The notes below the pieces were generated by a model. The model was not told the origin of the DNA and did not search any database. It was given only the letters and a program-made list of their open reading frames with translations. This document shows positions 39,456 through 49,350 of a stretch of DNA of 64,000 nucleotides, piece by piece. Numbering within the stretch: the first letter of the stretch is position 1; each line of letters starts with the position of its first letter. Source of the DNA: Campylobacter taeniopygiae (GTDB taxonomy: Bacteria; Campylobacterota; Campylobacteria; Campylobacterales; Campylobacteraceae); NCBI RefSeq assembly GCF_005406225.1, contig NZ_NXLY01000007.1:35682-99681 (forward strand), written 5' to 3'. Made by a program: the position numbers and the translations under genes.

Positions 39456-40784
39456 ATGGTTGCAAGATATAGCAGAGAAATTATGGCTAAAAAATGGGAT
39501 GTTAAAGCCAAATATGATGCATGGTTAAAAGTAGAATTAGCAGCTGTAAAAGCTTGGAATAAATTAGGTCTTATTAATGATACTGACTGTGAAAAAATCT
39601 TAAAAAATGCAAAATTTGACATTGATAGAATTGATGAAATTGAAAAAACAACCAAACATGATGTTATAGCTTTTCTTACAAGTGTGAGTGAAAGTTTGGG
39701 AGAAGAGAGTCGCTTTGTGCATTATGCAATGACGAGTTCTGATTGCATTGATACTGCGGTTGCTTTACAAATCAAAGAAAGTTTGGAGCTTATCTTAGAG
39801 GATATTTCATTGCTTTTAGAAGCCATAAAAAAACGTGCTATGGAGCATAAAAATACTTTAATGGTTGGAAGAAGTCATGGAATTCATGGTGAGCCTATAA
39901 CTTTTGGCTTGGTTGTTGCAATTTGGTATGATGAAATTTTGCACGCTAAAGATCTTATAGAGCACGCTAAAGAAGTGATTAGTTATGGAAAAATCAGCGG
40001 TGCAATGGGAAATTTCGCCCACGCTCCTTTGGAATTTGAAGAAGAGGTTTGCAAAAATTTAGATCTTAAACCTGCTCCAGTTTCAAATCAAGTTATCCAA
40101 AGAGATCGTTACGCACAAGTGATTTCAGCTATTGCGATTTTAGCTTCATCTTGTGAGCAAATCGCTGTGGCAATAAGGCATTTTCAAAGAACGGAAGTTT
40201 ATGAGGCTGAAGAATTTTTTAGTGCAGGGCAAAAAGGAAGTTCGGCAATGCCACATAAGAGAAATCCAGTTTTGAGTGAAAATATTACAGGACTTTGCAG
40301 AGTTCTTCGATCTTTTGTTACTCCAGCATTGGAAAATGTTGCACTTTGGCATGAAAGAGATATTTCTCATTCTAGTGTAGAGAGATTTATTTTACCTGAT
40401 GCTTTTATAACAGCAGATTTTATGCTTGCACGTCTTACAAATTTAATTGAAAATCTTTTAGTTTATCCAGAAAATATGATGAAAAATTTAAATCTTACCG
40501 GAGGACTTGTTTTTTCTCAACGTGTTTTGCTAGAACTTCCTTTCAAAGGAATTAGTCGCGAGGAAGCTTATAAAATCGTTCAAAGAAATGCTATGAAGGT
40601 ATGGGCTGATTTGCAAAATGGCAAAGAAGCAATCAATGATAAAAACGAAAGTTTATTTTTAATCGCACTTTTAAATGATGAAGATTTAAGAAAAAGTTTA
40701 AGCGAAGAAGATATACGTAAATGTTTTGATTATAATTACTATACAAAAAATATTGATGCTATTTTTGCAAGAACATTTAAATAA
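39456..40784 (+). CDS. purB: Adenylosuccinate lyase
   Basis: 442 residues. The family signature GSSAMPHKRNP is near residue 265, HGEPITFGL and TSSDCIDTAV are active-site loops. It acts twice in purine synthesis (SAICAR to AICAR, adenylosuccinate to AMP). The ATG start MVARYSREIM is standard. nrdA follows 16 nt later, so both nucleotide genes form one unit. Confidence 0.96.
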   Translation: MVARYSREIMAKKWDVKAKYDAWLKVELAAVKAWNKLGLINDTDCEKILKNAKFDIDRIDEIEKTTKHDVIAFLTSVSESLGEESRFVHYAMTSSDCIDTAVALQIKESLELILEDISLLLEAIKKRAMEHKNTLMVGRSHGIHGEPITFGLVVAIWYDEILHAKDLIEHAKEVISYGKISGAMGNFAHAPLEFEEEVCKNLDLKPAPVSNQVIQRDRYAQVISAIAILASSCEQIAVAIRHFQRTEVYEAEEFFSAGQKGSSAMPHKRNPVLSENITGLCRVLRSFVTPALENVALWHERDISHSSVERFILPDAFITADFMLARLTNLIENLLVYPENMMKNLNLTGGLVFSQRVLLELPFKGISREEAYKIVQRNAMKVWADLQNGKEAINDKNESLFLIALLNDEDLRKSLSEEDIRKCFDYNYYTKNIDAIFARTFK

Positions 40785-40800
40785 TTAAGCAAGGAAAACA

Positions 40801-43170
40801 ATGAAAGTTATAAAAAGAAATGGCCGAACAGAAGAGTTAGATATTTCTAAAATTAAAAAATGCACTTCCGATGCTGTGAGAGATTTAGAAGGTGTGAGTT
40901 TAAGTGAGTTAGAGCTTGATGCAAAAATTCAGTTTAGGGATGGAATTTCAACTGAAGAAATTCAAAAAACTCTTATTAAAACGGCTGTAGATAAGATAGA
41001 TATTGATTGTCCAAATTGGACTTTTGTTGCTGCTAGACTTTTTTTGTTTGATTTGTATAAAAAAGTTAATGGTATGAATCGCTATAATCACCTACGTGAT
41101 TATTTTGAAAGAGGGGAAAAAGAAGGAAGAATTTTACTGGGCTTAAAAGAAAAATATGATTTAGACGATTTAAATGACTATATTAAGCCTGAACGCGATA
41201 TGCAATTTACTTATTTGGGTGTTAAAACTTTATATGATCGCTATTTGATCAAAGATAGTAAGGGTATGCCCATAGAACTTCCACAGCAAATGTTTATGGC
41301 TATAGCTATGTTTTTGGCGCAAAATGAATTTAATCCTGGAGAATGGGCTAAAAAATTTTATGATTTGATCTCTAAATTTGAAATTATGCTTGCTACCCCA
41401 ACTCTTTCAAATGCTAGAACCACTAGACATCAACTCAGTTCTTGTTATATAGGAAGCACTCCTGATAATATTGAAGGAATTTTTGATTCTTATCAAGAAA
41501 TGGCACTTTTATCTAAATTTGGTGGTGGTATAGGTTGGGATTGGTCTAAAGTTCGTGCTATGGGTGGAAGCATAGACGGACATAAAAATGCAGCCGGAGG
41601 GATCATTCCTTTTTTAAAAATTACAAATGATATTGCGGTGGCTGTAGATCAACTTGGAACTAGAAAAGGTGCTATTGCGGTTTATATAGAGCCTTGGCAT
41701 ATGGATATAGGTGATTTTATAGATTTAAGAAAGAATTCCGGAGAGGAAAGACGTAGAGCACATGAGCTTTTCCCTGCTTTATGGATCAATGATCTTTTTA
41801 TGAAAAGGGTTAGAGCTAATGATAAATGGACGCTTTTTGATCCTGCTGATACAGCTGATTTGTGTGATTTGTATGGTGAAGAATTTGAAAAACGTTATGA
41901 AGAATATGAAAAAGATGAAAATATAGTTAAAGAAATCGTAGAGGCTAAAGAGCTTTGGAAAAAAATATTGTTAAATTATTTTGAGACAGGTTTGCCATTT
42001 TTATGTTTTAAAGATACTGCTAATAAAGCCAATCCAAATTCTCACGTTGGAATCATTAGAAGTTCAAATTTATGCACTGAAATTTTTCAAAATACCGATG
42101 CTAATTATTATCAAATTAAAGTTGTTTTTGAAAACGGCGATGAGAGACATTATGATGAAGAAGAGCGTGTTATTATAGATGGTGGCTATGAAAAATCAGC
42201 TAAGAAAATTTCAACTTTAGACAGTATTGATGGCAATAAAGTTTATATAGTTGAAAAATACAAAAATGACGGCAAAACCGCTGTGTGTAATTTGGCAAGT
42301 GTTAATTTAAGCAAAGTACATTCTAATGAAGATATAGAACGCGTTGTGCCTACGGCTATTCGTATGCTTGATAATGTGATCGATTTAAATTTTTATCCTC
42401 ATAGAAAAGTAAAAGATACAAATTTAAAATCGCGTTCTATAGGGCTTGGAGTTATGGGAGAAGCACAAATGCTTGCCGAAGCTAGAATTCATTGGGGAAG
42501 TGAAGAGCATTTTGAAATGATTGATAGAATTATGGAAAAAATTAGTTTTGAGGCTATCAATGCAAGTTCTAATTTATCCATAGAAAAAGGATCTTATCCT
42601 GATTTTCAAGGATCAAACTGGAGTAAAGGAATTTTTCCTATTGATGTTGCCAATGAACAAGCTAAAGCTTTAACTTTAAGAGAAGGTTTGTTTAATCAAA
42701 GTGATTGTGATTGGAATAAACTTAGAGAAAAAGTAAAAAAAGATGGTATGAGAAATGGGTATTTAATGGCGATTGCTCCTACTTCTTCTATATCTATTTT
42801 GGTAGGAACCACTCAAACTATAGAACCTGTTTATAAGCGCAAGTGGTTTGAGCAGAATTTAAGCGGCATGATACCTGTTGTTGTTCCAAATTTAAGCCTT
42901 GAAACTTGGGAATATTATACTCCAGCTTATGAGCTTGATCAAAGAATTTTAGTAAAAGCAGCTGCTATACGTGGAAAGTGGATCGATCAAGGACAAAGTT
43001 TAAATATCTTTTTATCGCTAGATAAGGCAAGCGGAGGTTATCTTAATGAAATTTACCAACTTGCTTGGGAGCTTGGTGTTAAATCTACATATTATTTAAG
43101 AAGTGAAAGCCCTAATAGTGAAAAAGTCAATGTGGCCGATCGCAGCATAGAATGCGAGGGATGTCAGTAA
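40801..43170 (+). CDS. nrdA: Class Ia ribonucleoside-diphosphate reductase, alpha subunit
   Basis: 789 residues. N-terminal ATP-cone (residues 1-90), active-site Cys in HQLSSCYIGST, NLCTEIFQNTD, and the C-terminal redox pair in ECEGC-Q that is re-reduced by thioredoxin. It makes deoxyribonucleotides with NrdB, which is not in this window. A strong terminator follows. Confidence 0.96.
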   Translation: MKVIKRNGRTEELDISKIKKCTSDAVRDLEGVSLSELELDAKIQFRDGISTEEIQKTLIKTAVDKIDIDCPNWTFVAARLFLFDLYKKVNGMNRYNHLRDYFERGEKEGRILLGLKEKYDLDDLNDYIKPERDMQFTYLGVKTLYDRYLIKDSKGMPIELPQQMFMAIAMFLAQNEFNPGEWAKKFYDLISKFEIMLATPTLSNARTTRHQLSSCYIGSTPDNIEGIFDSYQEMALLSKFGGGIGWDWSKVRAMGGSIDGHKNAAGGIIPFLKITNDIAVAVDQLGTRKGAIAVYIEPWHMDIGDFIDLRKNSGEERRRAHELFPALWINDLFMKRVRANDKWTLFDPADTADLCDLYGEEFEKRYEEYEKDENIVKEIVEAKELWKKILLNYFETGLPFLCFKDTANKANPNSHVGIIRSSNLCTEIFQNTDANYYQIKVVFENGDERHYDEEERVIIDGGYEKSAKKISTLDSIDGNKVYIVEKYKNDGKTAVCNLASVNLSKVHSNEDIERVVPTAIRMLDNVIDLNFYPHRKVKDTNLKSRSIGLGVMGEAQMLAEARIHWGSEEHFEMIDRIMEKISFEAINASSNLSIEKGSYPDFQGSNWSKGIFPIDVANEQAKALTLREGLFNQSDCDWNKLREKVKKDGMRNGYLMAIAPTSSISILVGTTQTIEPVYKRKWFEQNLSGMIPVVVPNLSLETWEYYTPAYELDQRILVKAAAIRGKWIDQGQSLNIFLSLDKASGGYLNEIYQLAWELGVKSTYYLRSESPNSEKVNVADRSIECEGCQ

Positions 43171-43178
43171 AAATTTTA

Positions 43179-43208
43179 TTGAAGTTTTTAATCTTTTAAA
43201 AACTTCAA
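43179..43208. terminator. Bidirectional terminator nrdA/dus
   Basis: Perfect 12-bp stem TTGAAGTTTTTA/TAAAAACTTCAA with a 6-nt loop between convergent nrdA and the dihydrouridine synthase gene. Confidence 0.85.
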
Positions 43209-43210
43209 AT

Positions 43211-44137
43211 TTAAAATGATTGGAAAAATGATTCTATTTTTTTCTTCATTTCTTTTGCATCATTGATGCGATTGATTTCATCTCTAAAAGCTGAAGCTTC
43301 TTTGTGTCCTTTAGAATACTCATGCAAATGCTTACGAAATATACTTACAGCTTGATTTTGGTAATGCTTTAGCATTTCTTCAAAATGGGTTAATATAATT
43401 TCTTTTTTTAAATTTTCTTCAACTTTTTTATTATGTTTTATTTCATAAAAGATCCAAGGATTACCTATACTTGCTCTTCCTATCATCAATCCATCGCATT
43501 TTGTGATATTATAAACTTCAAGCGCGTTATTTGCATTAATATCCCCATTAGCAATAACAGGAATTTTTACATTTGCTTTAGCAAAGGCTATAGAGTCATA
43601 ATCAGACTTTCCGCTATAAAGTTGTTTTCTTGTTCGTCCATGAATGCTTACAAAATCAACACCTAAATCTTCGCAAATTTTAGCCATTTTTTCAGGATAT
43701 TTTTCATTAAATCCTAGTCTAAATTTGACGCTTGTCAATCTTTTTTTATTGGTTTGCTTGATCACTCCCACTAAAGTTTTAAAAAGTTCCAAATCGTTTA
43801 ATAAGGCGCTACCGGCACATTGCTTAACTACTTTATTTACAGGACAGCCGCAGTTAAAATCTATACCATCTATAAAATCCATTTGATTAAGAAGTTCAAC
43901 CGCTTTTTTAAGCACTTCTTTATCGCCTCCAGCAATTTGCACAATATAAGGTTTTTCAAATTCGGAACGTTCTAACATGTGCAAAGTTTTAGAGCTTTCA
44001 TAAACTAAAGCATTAGAGCTTATCATCTCACTAATGGTTACATCAGCTCCAAATTTTTTAACCACATTTCTAAATGGCAAGTCTGAAAAACCTGCCATTG
44101 GAGCTAAAAATAAGGGTTTATTGGTAAAATCTATCAT
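43211..44137 (-). CDS. dus: tRNA-dihydrouridine synthase (DusB family)
   Basis: 308 residues, TIM-barrel FMN enzyme. FLAPMAGFSDLPFR is at the N-terminus, the catalytic Cys is in FNCGCPVNKVVKQCAGSALL, and FVSIHGRTRKQLYSG and GLMIGRASIGNPW are conserved. It reduces uridines in the tRNA D loop. Its ATG overlaps the stop of the membrane protein gene upstream. Confidence 0.93.
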   Translation of the reverse strand: MIDFTNKPLFLAPMAGFSDLPFRNVVKKFGADVTISEMISSNALVYESSKTLHMLERSEFEKPYIVQIAGGDKEVLKKAVELLNQMDFIDGIDFNCGCPVNKVVKQCAGSALLNDLELFKTLVGVIKQTNKKRLTSVKFRLGFNEKYPEKMAKICEDLGVDFVSIHGRTRKQLYSGKSDYDSIAFAKANVKIPVIANGDINANNALEVYNITKCDGLMIGRASIGNPWIFYEIKHNKKVEENLKKEIILTHFEEMLKHYQNQAVSIFRKHLHEYSKGHKEASAFRDEINRINDAKEMKKKIESFFQSF

Positions 44138-45120
44138 TGTATAAGATGATTTAAATCAAATTTGATGTTATTTTCTTTAAGGATTAAAAAGGCTTTAAAA
44201 TCACTGAATTTTTTTTCATCTTTTCTAATTTGCTCTCTTAACTCATCTAAAAGTCCAAATTCGGCAAGTAAATATAAGTATGCTTTTAACGCTTCATTTT
44301 TTTCATTTTTTATTTTAGAAAAAATTCCTAGTATTGCATCTGGATTAAAAAATTTAATACTCATTTTCGCAATGCTTAAATATTCTTTTTCATTTAAGAG
44401 AGAATGAGTCAGTAAAACTTCAAATTCAGCGGTATTAAGTTCAAGATTTCCATCTTTAAAGCGTTTGATTAAATTTAAAATTTGATGAGAATTTTTAGAA
44501 ATTTTAATACTTTTGATTTGTTCGTAATTGCCTTTTTTAAGAAGAGTATTAAAGGCTAATTCCTCAAACTCGTCTTTGATTTCAGTGATGTTTTTTATTT
44601 TAGAATAGGCATAATTTATATCATTTTGAATGCGATTTTGCTCATTTTTTAAAAATAAAATATTATTATTTGCAAGCTTGAATTTAGAAATATTGACATA
44701 TTCTTGATTATTTAAAGCATCAATAAGATCTAGAATTTCATTGATCTTGGTTTCATTTGGAATTTTTTCATGGGTTTTTACAATTTTTGCTAGTTGTGCT
44801 ACTTTTCTAAATTCTTGAGTGCTAAAGCTTGTATTTAACTCTTTTTCTAAAAGTAAATTTTGGATATAGCTTTCAAATTTGGCAGAGTCTTTGAAGAAAT
44901 GCTTGAATTTAAAAGTGAGTAAAAAATGATAAAAGATCATGTGAAAAGTAGCAAAAAAAATCAAAGGAATTAAAGGTAAAATCAACCAAATCATAACCGG
45001 AAGCTCAAAATTATAAGTCCTAAAATTTAGAGTATAGCTACCAAGTTTTAAATACCAAGCAAATGTAAAAATTATAAGAGTGTAAATAAGGCTAGCACCC
45101 AAAAATAATTTAACTTTCAT
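44134..45120 (-). CDS. Conserved membrane-anchored protein of unknown function
   Basis: 328 residues. Two transmembrane helices near the N-terminus (about 5-25 and 40-65, LPVMIWLILPLIPLIFFATF) are followed by a long helical cytoplasmic part. No enzyme motif is visible. It overlaps dksA-like upstream by 11 nt and dus downstream by 4 nt, so it is part of the accD-to-dus operon. This is the same neighbourhood as in C. jejuni. Confidence 0.75.
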   Translation of the reverse strand: MKVKLFLGASLIYTLIIFTFAWYLKLGSYTLNFRTYNFELPVMIWLILPLIPLIFFATFHMIFYHFLLTFKFKHFFKDSAKFESYIQNLLLEKELNTSFSTQEFRKVAQLAKIVKTHEKIPNETKINEILDLIDALNNQEYVNISKFKLANNNILFLKNEQNRIQNDINYAYSKIKNITEIKDEFEELAFNTLLKKGNYEQIKSIKISKNSHQILNLIKRFKDGNLELNTAEFEVLLTHSLLNEKEYLSIAKMSIKFFNPDAILGIFSKIKNEKNEALKAYLYLLAEFGLLDELREQIRKDEKKFSDFKAFLILKENNIKFDLNHLIQ

Positions 45121-45472
45121 AAATTTTTCCTTTTTCTAAATTTTCGCGACAAGTGATACAATATTTTACATGAGGTTTTATTTTGAGTCTTTCAACAGCA
45201 ATTTCGTCATCACAAGATTCACAAATTCCATAAGTATTGTTTTTGATTTTATCGAGAGATTCTTCAATTTCTTTTAATTCTTGTTTTAAATTAGCACTGA
45301 TAGCAAGATCAATTTGAGAATTTGTTTCTATCACTGAAAAATCAACGCTATCGCTAGGAACGCTATTGTGTAAGGCTTCAATTTCTTTAGAATTGCTGTG
45401 CAAATCTTCTTTGATAGCTTTTTTTCTTTGCTCTAGATTATCTTTAAAAAAGTTTAAGTCATTTTTTTTCAT
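45110..45472 (-). CDS. dksA: DksA-family transcription regulator
   Basis: 120 residues: coiled-coil helices (about 8-75) and the C4 zinc finger C84-x2-C87-x17-C105-x2-C108 (YGICESCDDE ... KYCITCRE). It enters the RNA polymerase secondary channel and acts with ppGpp on rRNA and amino-acid promoters. The tip residues DSVDFS at 41-46 include the acidic pair. It is the third gene from accD. Confidence 0.93.
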   Translation of the reverse strand: MKKNDLNFFKDNLEQRKKAIKEDLHSNSKEIEALHNSVPSDSVDFSVIETNSQIDLAISANLKQELKEIEESLDKIKNNTYGICESCDDEIAVERLKIKPHVKYCITCRENLEKGKIYES

Positions 45473-45485
45473 GAAATTTCCTAAT

Positions 45486-45938
45486 TCATTTATGGTAAGG
45501 GTGATTGGAGTTAATGCAAAAGGCGCGATAAATTTGTTCTAAAAGCAAAGTTTTAACAAAATAATGTGCCAAAGTCAATTTACTCAACGAAAGGCTAAAA
45601 TCTAATTTTTCTGTAAATTCTTTTCTCAGTCCATAAGCTCCACCTATAAAAAAACTTAATTCAATTTTATCTTGTATCATTTTGGCAAATTCTAAACTTG
45701 TTAGCTCTTTGCCTCTTTCATCAAGGGCTATATTAAAGCCTTTTTTATGTGCATTAAATACTTCTTCATAACTTTTTTTTGCTAGTTCTGGATTATTAAG
45801 ATTTTGTGCATTAGCTATTTTTTTATTAAAAAGATTGTATTCTTTAATTGTGGCAAATTTAGATATTAACTTAAAATATTTTTGATCTAAAATTTCAAAT
45901 TCATCACTTTTTTGTATATAAAAAATATTAATTTGCAA
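45486..45938 (-). CDS. rlmH: 23S rRNA pseudouridine-1915 N3-methyltransferase
   Basis: SPOUT methyltransferase. The conserved [22 protein letters not shown] and the C-terminal HPYHK end define RlmH. I choose TTG at 45938 ([13 protein letters not shown], 150 residues), which starts right after the accD stop and has GGAAAC as ribosome-binding site; the ATG at 45966 lies inside accD and would add nine residues not present in relatives (about 150-155). Confidence 0.9.
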   Translation of the reverse strand: MQINIFYIQKSDEFEILDQKYFKLISKFATIKEYNLFNKKIANAQNLNNPELAKKSYEEVFNAHKKGFNIALDERGKELTSLEFAKMIQDKIELSFFIGGAYGLRKEFTEKLDFSLSLSKLTLAHYFVKTLLLEQIYRAFCINSNHPYHK

Positions 45939-45939
45939 A

Positions 45940-46782
45940 TCAGTTTCCGCAAAAAAACTTAAGTACATCGCTAAGATATTTTTTCATTTCAGATCGTTCG
46001 ACTATTGCATCTATAAGACCATGTTCTAATAAAAATTCAGCTCTTTGAAAGCCTTGTGGTAAATCAGCTCCTATGGTTTGTTTTATAACTCTTTCTCCTG
46101 CAAAGCCTACCAAAGCCCCTGGCTCGGCAATCACCAAATCTCCAAGCCAAGCAAAAGAAGCACTCACACCTCCCATGGTTGGATCTGTTAAGATGCTAAT
46201 ATAAGGAATTTTTTCTTTGCTTAAGAGTTTTAAAGCAGTACTTGTTTTACTCATTTGCATTAAAGAATAGGTGCTTTCTTGCATTCTAGCACCTCCACTT
46301 GCACTTACAATCACTAAAGGATTTTTATTACTGATGGCTCTTTGTATGGCTCGAACTATTTTTTCACCTTCTACTGATCCTAAAGAGCCCCCCATGAAAG
46401 AAAAATCAAATACAACTAGCTGAGTTTTAATCCCGTCAATTGTACATTCTCCGCTTACGACCGCAGATTTTTTGCCTGTTTTATTTTGATTTTCACTCAA
46501 TCTTTTTTTATAGGATTTGCTATCAACAAATTTTAGAGGATCAATAGCTTCCAAATTTGCATCAAATTCTACAAAACTATTTTCATCGCTTAAAAGATTG
46601 ATTCTTTCTATAGGAGAAATTCTCATATGATGAGAACATTTAGGGCATACATTAAAACAAGATTCTATTTCTTTATAATACATTAAAGCATGACAGCTTG
46701 GGCATTTTACCCAGTGATTTGGTGCTTCTTTTACGCTAGGTTGTTGTCTTCTAATTTTTGAAAAAATATCTGCAAAATTCAT
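45940..46782 (-). CDS. accD: Acetyl-CoA carboxylase carboxyltransferase beta subunit
   Basis: 280 residues. The N-terminal zinc ribbon is C27-x2-C30-x15-C46-x2-C49, followed by the crotonase-like domain with [23 protein letters not shown] and [13 protein letters not shown]. With AccA it transfers the carboxyl group to acetyl-CoA for fatty acid synthesis. It heads the accD-rlmH-dksA-membrane protein-dus operon. Confidence 0.96.
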   Translation of the reverse strand: MNFADIFSKIRRQQPSVKEAPNHWVKCPSCHALMYYKEIESCFNVCPKCSHHMRISPIERINLLSDENSFVEFDANLEAIDPLKFVDSKSYKKRLSENQNKTGKKSAVVSGECTIDGIKTQLVVFDFSFMGGSLGSVEGEKIVRAIQRAISNKNPLVIVSASGGARMQESTYSLMQMSKTSTALKLLSKEKIPYISILTDPTMGGVSASFAWLGDLVIAEPGALVGFAGERVIKQTIGADLPQGFQRAEFLLEHGLIDAIVERSEMKKYLSDVLKFFCGN

Positions 46783-46896
46783 ATAAACTACCTAATTAGA
46801 TTTAAAAAATTTAAGAATTATATCAAAATTTTCTTATCTTTTCTTGCAATTAGTAAAATTTTTATGAAATGAAATTTATTTGTAGTAAGTATTTGA

Positions 46897-46926
46897 TTTT
46901 TTAGATGCATTAATGCATCTAAAAAA
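46897..46926 (-). terminator. Terminator after bamA
   Basis: Perfect 14-2-14 palindrome TTTTTTAGATGCAT-TA-ATGCATCTAAAAAA ending two nt from the bamA stop; the minus strand runs into a T-tract. Confidence 0.8.
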
Positions 46927-46928
46927 TA

Positions 46929-49145
46929 TTAAAAACGTGTTCCTAGATTGAATTCAAAAGTACTCGTATCATCGCCTTTTTTCTTATTTAGCGGTTTAGC
47001 AAAGATGAGTTGTAAAGGTCCTATAGGAGTGATCCATTCTAAACCAACGCCCGTACTCATTCTTTTAATTTCATCTAAATTTTTACGTCCTATCATACCA
47101 TAATCAAAAAACATACTTCCACGAAGTTTGATTCTATCTATCAATGGAAAACTAAGCTCTACGGAATTGGCAAAAGCTATCGTTCCGCCCACTTCATCAC
47201 CCCATTCATTTTTAGGGCTTACAGTTCTACTTTCAAAACCACGAATTGAGCGAATACCTCCCAAATAAATTCTTTGATTGATTGGTAAGTAACCTCTATT
47301 CCAAACTTTATAAAAACTTGCTTTATAGCGATAAATGAGATCATAGCCTATATAATCTTGCAAACCTTGATAAAAATTAAACCTAGTGCTTGAGGATAGA
47401 AATTTTTGATCTCCACCGATTCCAGCATACTCAAGACTTGTCGAAGTGATGATTCCAGATCTTGGTAAATAATAATCATCTGTATTATTAAATGAAAGGG
47501 CTGGAGATATAGAACTTTTGATACTTTTTCCAAGATCATAGCCTGTTCTTAAAAGGGTTGGACTAAGATGATAAATATCACTTTGTTCTAAATTATAAGT
47601 TAAACTTGCATTAAAATATCTTGCAAATTGACGACCTACAGTAATATCAAATCCATAATTTTTTTCTGAATAATTATCCCACTCATAATCATTAGAATAA
47701 AGAGTTCCTCCTAGGCTATATTGACTATCAAGAACTCGTGGGTTAATTAAGCTGATTCTTCCTGATAAAGTATCGTCGCTTTTGTCCACACTCACCGAGC
47801 TTTTAATTCCTGATCCAAAAATATTTGTATCAGAAAGAGAAGCATTTAAAAGTAGTCCATCACTTGATCCATATCCTATACCTCCAGAAATTGCACCGGT
47901 TGAAGCTTCTTTGACATCGACAATAAGATCAATATGTGTATCATCAACCTTTTTTTCTTTAATATTAACATCATCAAAATAAGAAGTTCTTCTTAGAGCG
48001 TTTTTGGATTCGGTTAAATCCGTTCTATTATATAAATTGCCTTCTGTAATATATAATTCCCTACGTATAACACGATCGACTGTACGAGAATTATTTGCAA
48101 TAATTACATTTCTAATATAAACTTTTTCATGAGGAATGACTTTAAAATTAATTGTAACCTCATGGGTTTCATCATTTTTTTGGATATCTGGATAAACTTC
48201 AACAAAAGCATAACCTAAATCAGCACTTTGCGTTTCTAAAGTTTTTACATCTTTTCTAACATCTTCGATATTGATAATTTTACCGACGCTAGAGCGTAGA
48301 TTTTTAACTGTTTTTAAATTTTGCTTTTCTTCAAATAAAGGATTTTCTATAGAGATATTTTTAATTTTATAAGGTTTGCCTTCTTTGATAAAATAGGTTA
48401 AATCAGCTTGATATAAATCCGTATAAGTTTTTAGATAAGGAGCTGAAACTTGTACATCTAAATACCCTTTTTTCATATACTCATCGCTAATTCTTGCGCT
48501 ATCATTATTTAATTCAAATATTTTAAGCTTTCCGTCATTTCTTCCCCACATCCAGCCCATAAATTCTTTTTCTTTATTGATAACAGCAGGTTCTATATCG
48601 GAGTAAGATAGCTTTTTAGCTCCACTTAAATAAACATTATCGATGATAATATTTTCTCCACGATTTACTATAAATTCAAGCTCTAGGCCGTCTGTATTGT
48701 TTAGAGTTTTTGTTTTGTATTCTACAACAGTGTCAAAATAACTTCTTGCTTCATAGTAGTTTTTAATGCGATCACATGCTTCTTTGGCACTTGATTCGTC
48801 AAATAAATTTCCTCTTTTAATTCTGAGCATACTTTCAATTTGCTTACGATCATTGGAAGCAATTCCTGTAACTGTGATTTTAGCAATACTCGGTTTTTCT
48901 GTAACAATAATGTTTAAAATCCCATTATTTTCTTCTACGGCAATATTATCAAAATAATTTTGCTTATAAAGATTAAGTATGGCTTTATTAACCTTAGAAA
49001 GATCTAGCTTTTCTCCAATTTTTAAACCGGTAAGATTAAGTGCACTTGTATTTGAAAGATGATTTAAACCGCTAAATTTAATTTCTTTTATAACAGTAGC
49101 ACTACTCAAAGTAGCTAATAAACAAACACTGATAATTTTTTTCAT
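46929..49145 (-). CDS. bamA: Outer membrane protein assembly factor
   Basis: 738 residues. A signal peptide, POTRA repeats over residues 20-340 (KEIKFSGLNHLSNTSALNLT and similar), then a 16-strand barrel ending IFAKPLNKKKGDDTSTFEFNLGTRF with the terminal Phe. The signature RGFESRTVSPK (insertion loop VRGF-type) is near 640. It inserts beta-barrels in the outer membrane. It is monocistronic, with a terminator 2 nt downstream. Confidence 0.96.
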   Translation of the reverse strand: MKKIISVCLLATLSSATVIKEIKFSGLNHLSNTSALNLTGLKIGEKLDLSKVNKAILNLYKQNYFDNIAVEENNGILNIIVTEKPSIAKITVTGIASNDRKQIESMLRIKRGNLFDESSAKEACDRIKNYYEARSYFDTVVEYKTKTLNNTDGLELEFIVNRGENIIIDNVYLSGAKKLSYSDIEPAVINKEKEFMGWMWGRNDGKLKIFELNNDSARISDEYMKKGYLDVQVSAPYLKTYTDLYQADLTYFIKEGKPYKIKNISIENPLFEEKQNLKTVKNLRSSVGKIINIEDVRKDVKTLETQSADLGYAFVEVYPDIQKNDETHEVTINFKVIPHEKVYIRNVIIANNSRTVDRVIRRELYITEGNLYNRTDLTESKNALRRTSYFDDVNIKEKKVDDTHIDLIVDVKEASTGAISGGIGYGSSDGLLLNASLSDTNIFGSGIKSSVSVDKSDDTLSGRISLINPRVLDSQYSLGGTLYSNDYEWDNYSEKNYGFDITVGRQFARYFNASLTYNLEQSDIYHLSPTLLRTGYDLGKSIKSSISPALSFNNTDDYYLPRSGIITSTSLEYAGIGGDQKFLSSSTRFNFYQGLQDYIGYDLIYRYKASFYKVWNRGYLPINQRIYLGGIRSIRGFESRTVSPKNEWGDEVGGTIAFANSVELSFPLIDRIKLRGSMFFDYGMIGRKNLDEIKRMSTGVGLEWITPIGPLQLIFAKPLNKKKGDDTSTFEFNLGTRF

Positions 49146-49350
49146 TGATTTTTTTACCTAAAAATAAGCTTTATATTACAAAAGTTATGATTATATCAGA
49201 AAAATTTTAACAAAAACAAAATGTTTTAAAGCTGTTTTTATTTAAGTTAAGCTTCTTTATGATTTTTAATTTCTCTATTTTAAGTGTTTACTATATTTTT
49301 ATAAAATTTTTAAAAACTAAAAATATTGATTTTTATCTTAGGAAGAAAAG
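49146..49350. other. Intergenic region between bamA and the M23 peptidase gene
   Basis: 205 bp of A/T-rich sequence between divergent genes. It should contain both promoters; a TATATTA-like element is visible but I see no clear operator or open frame. Confidence 0.4.
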
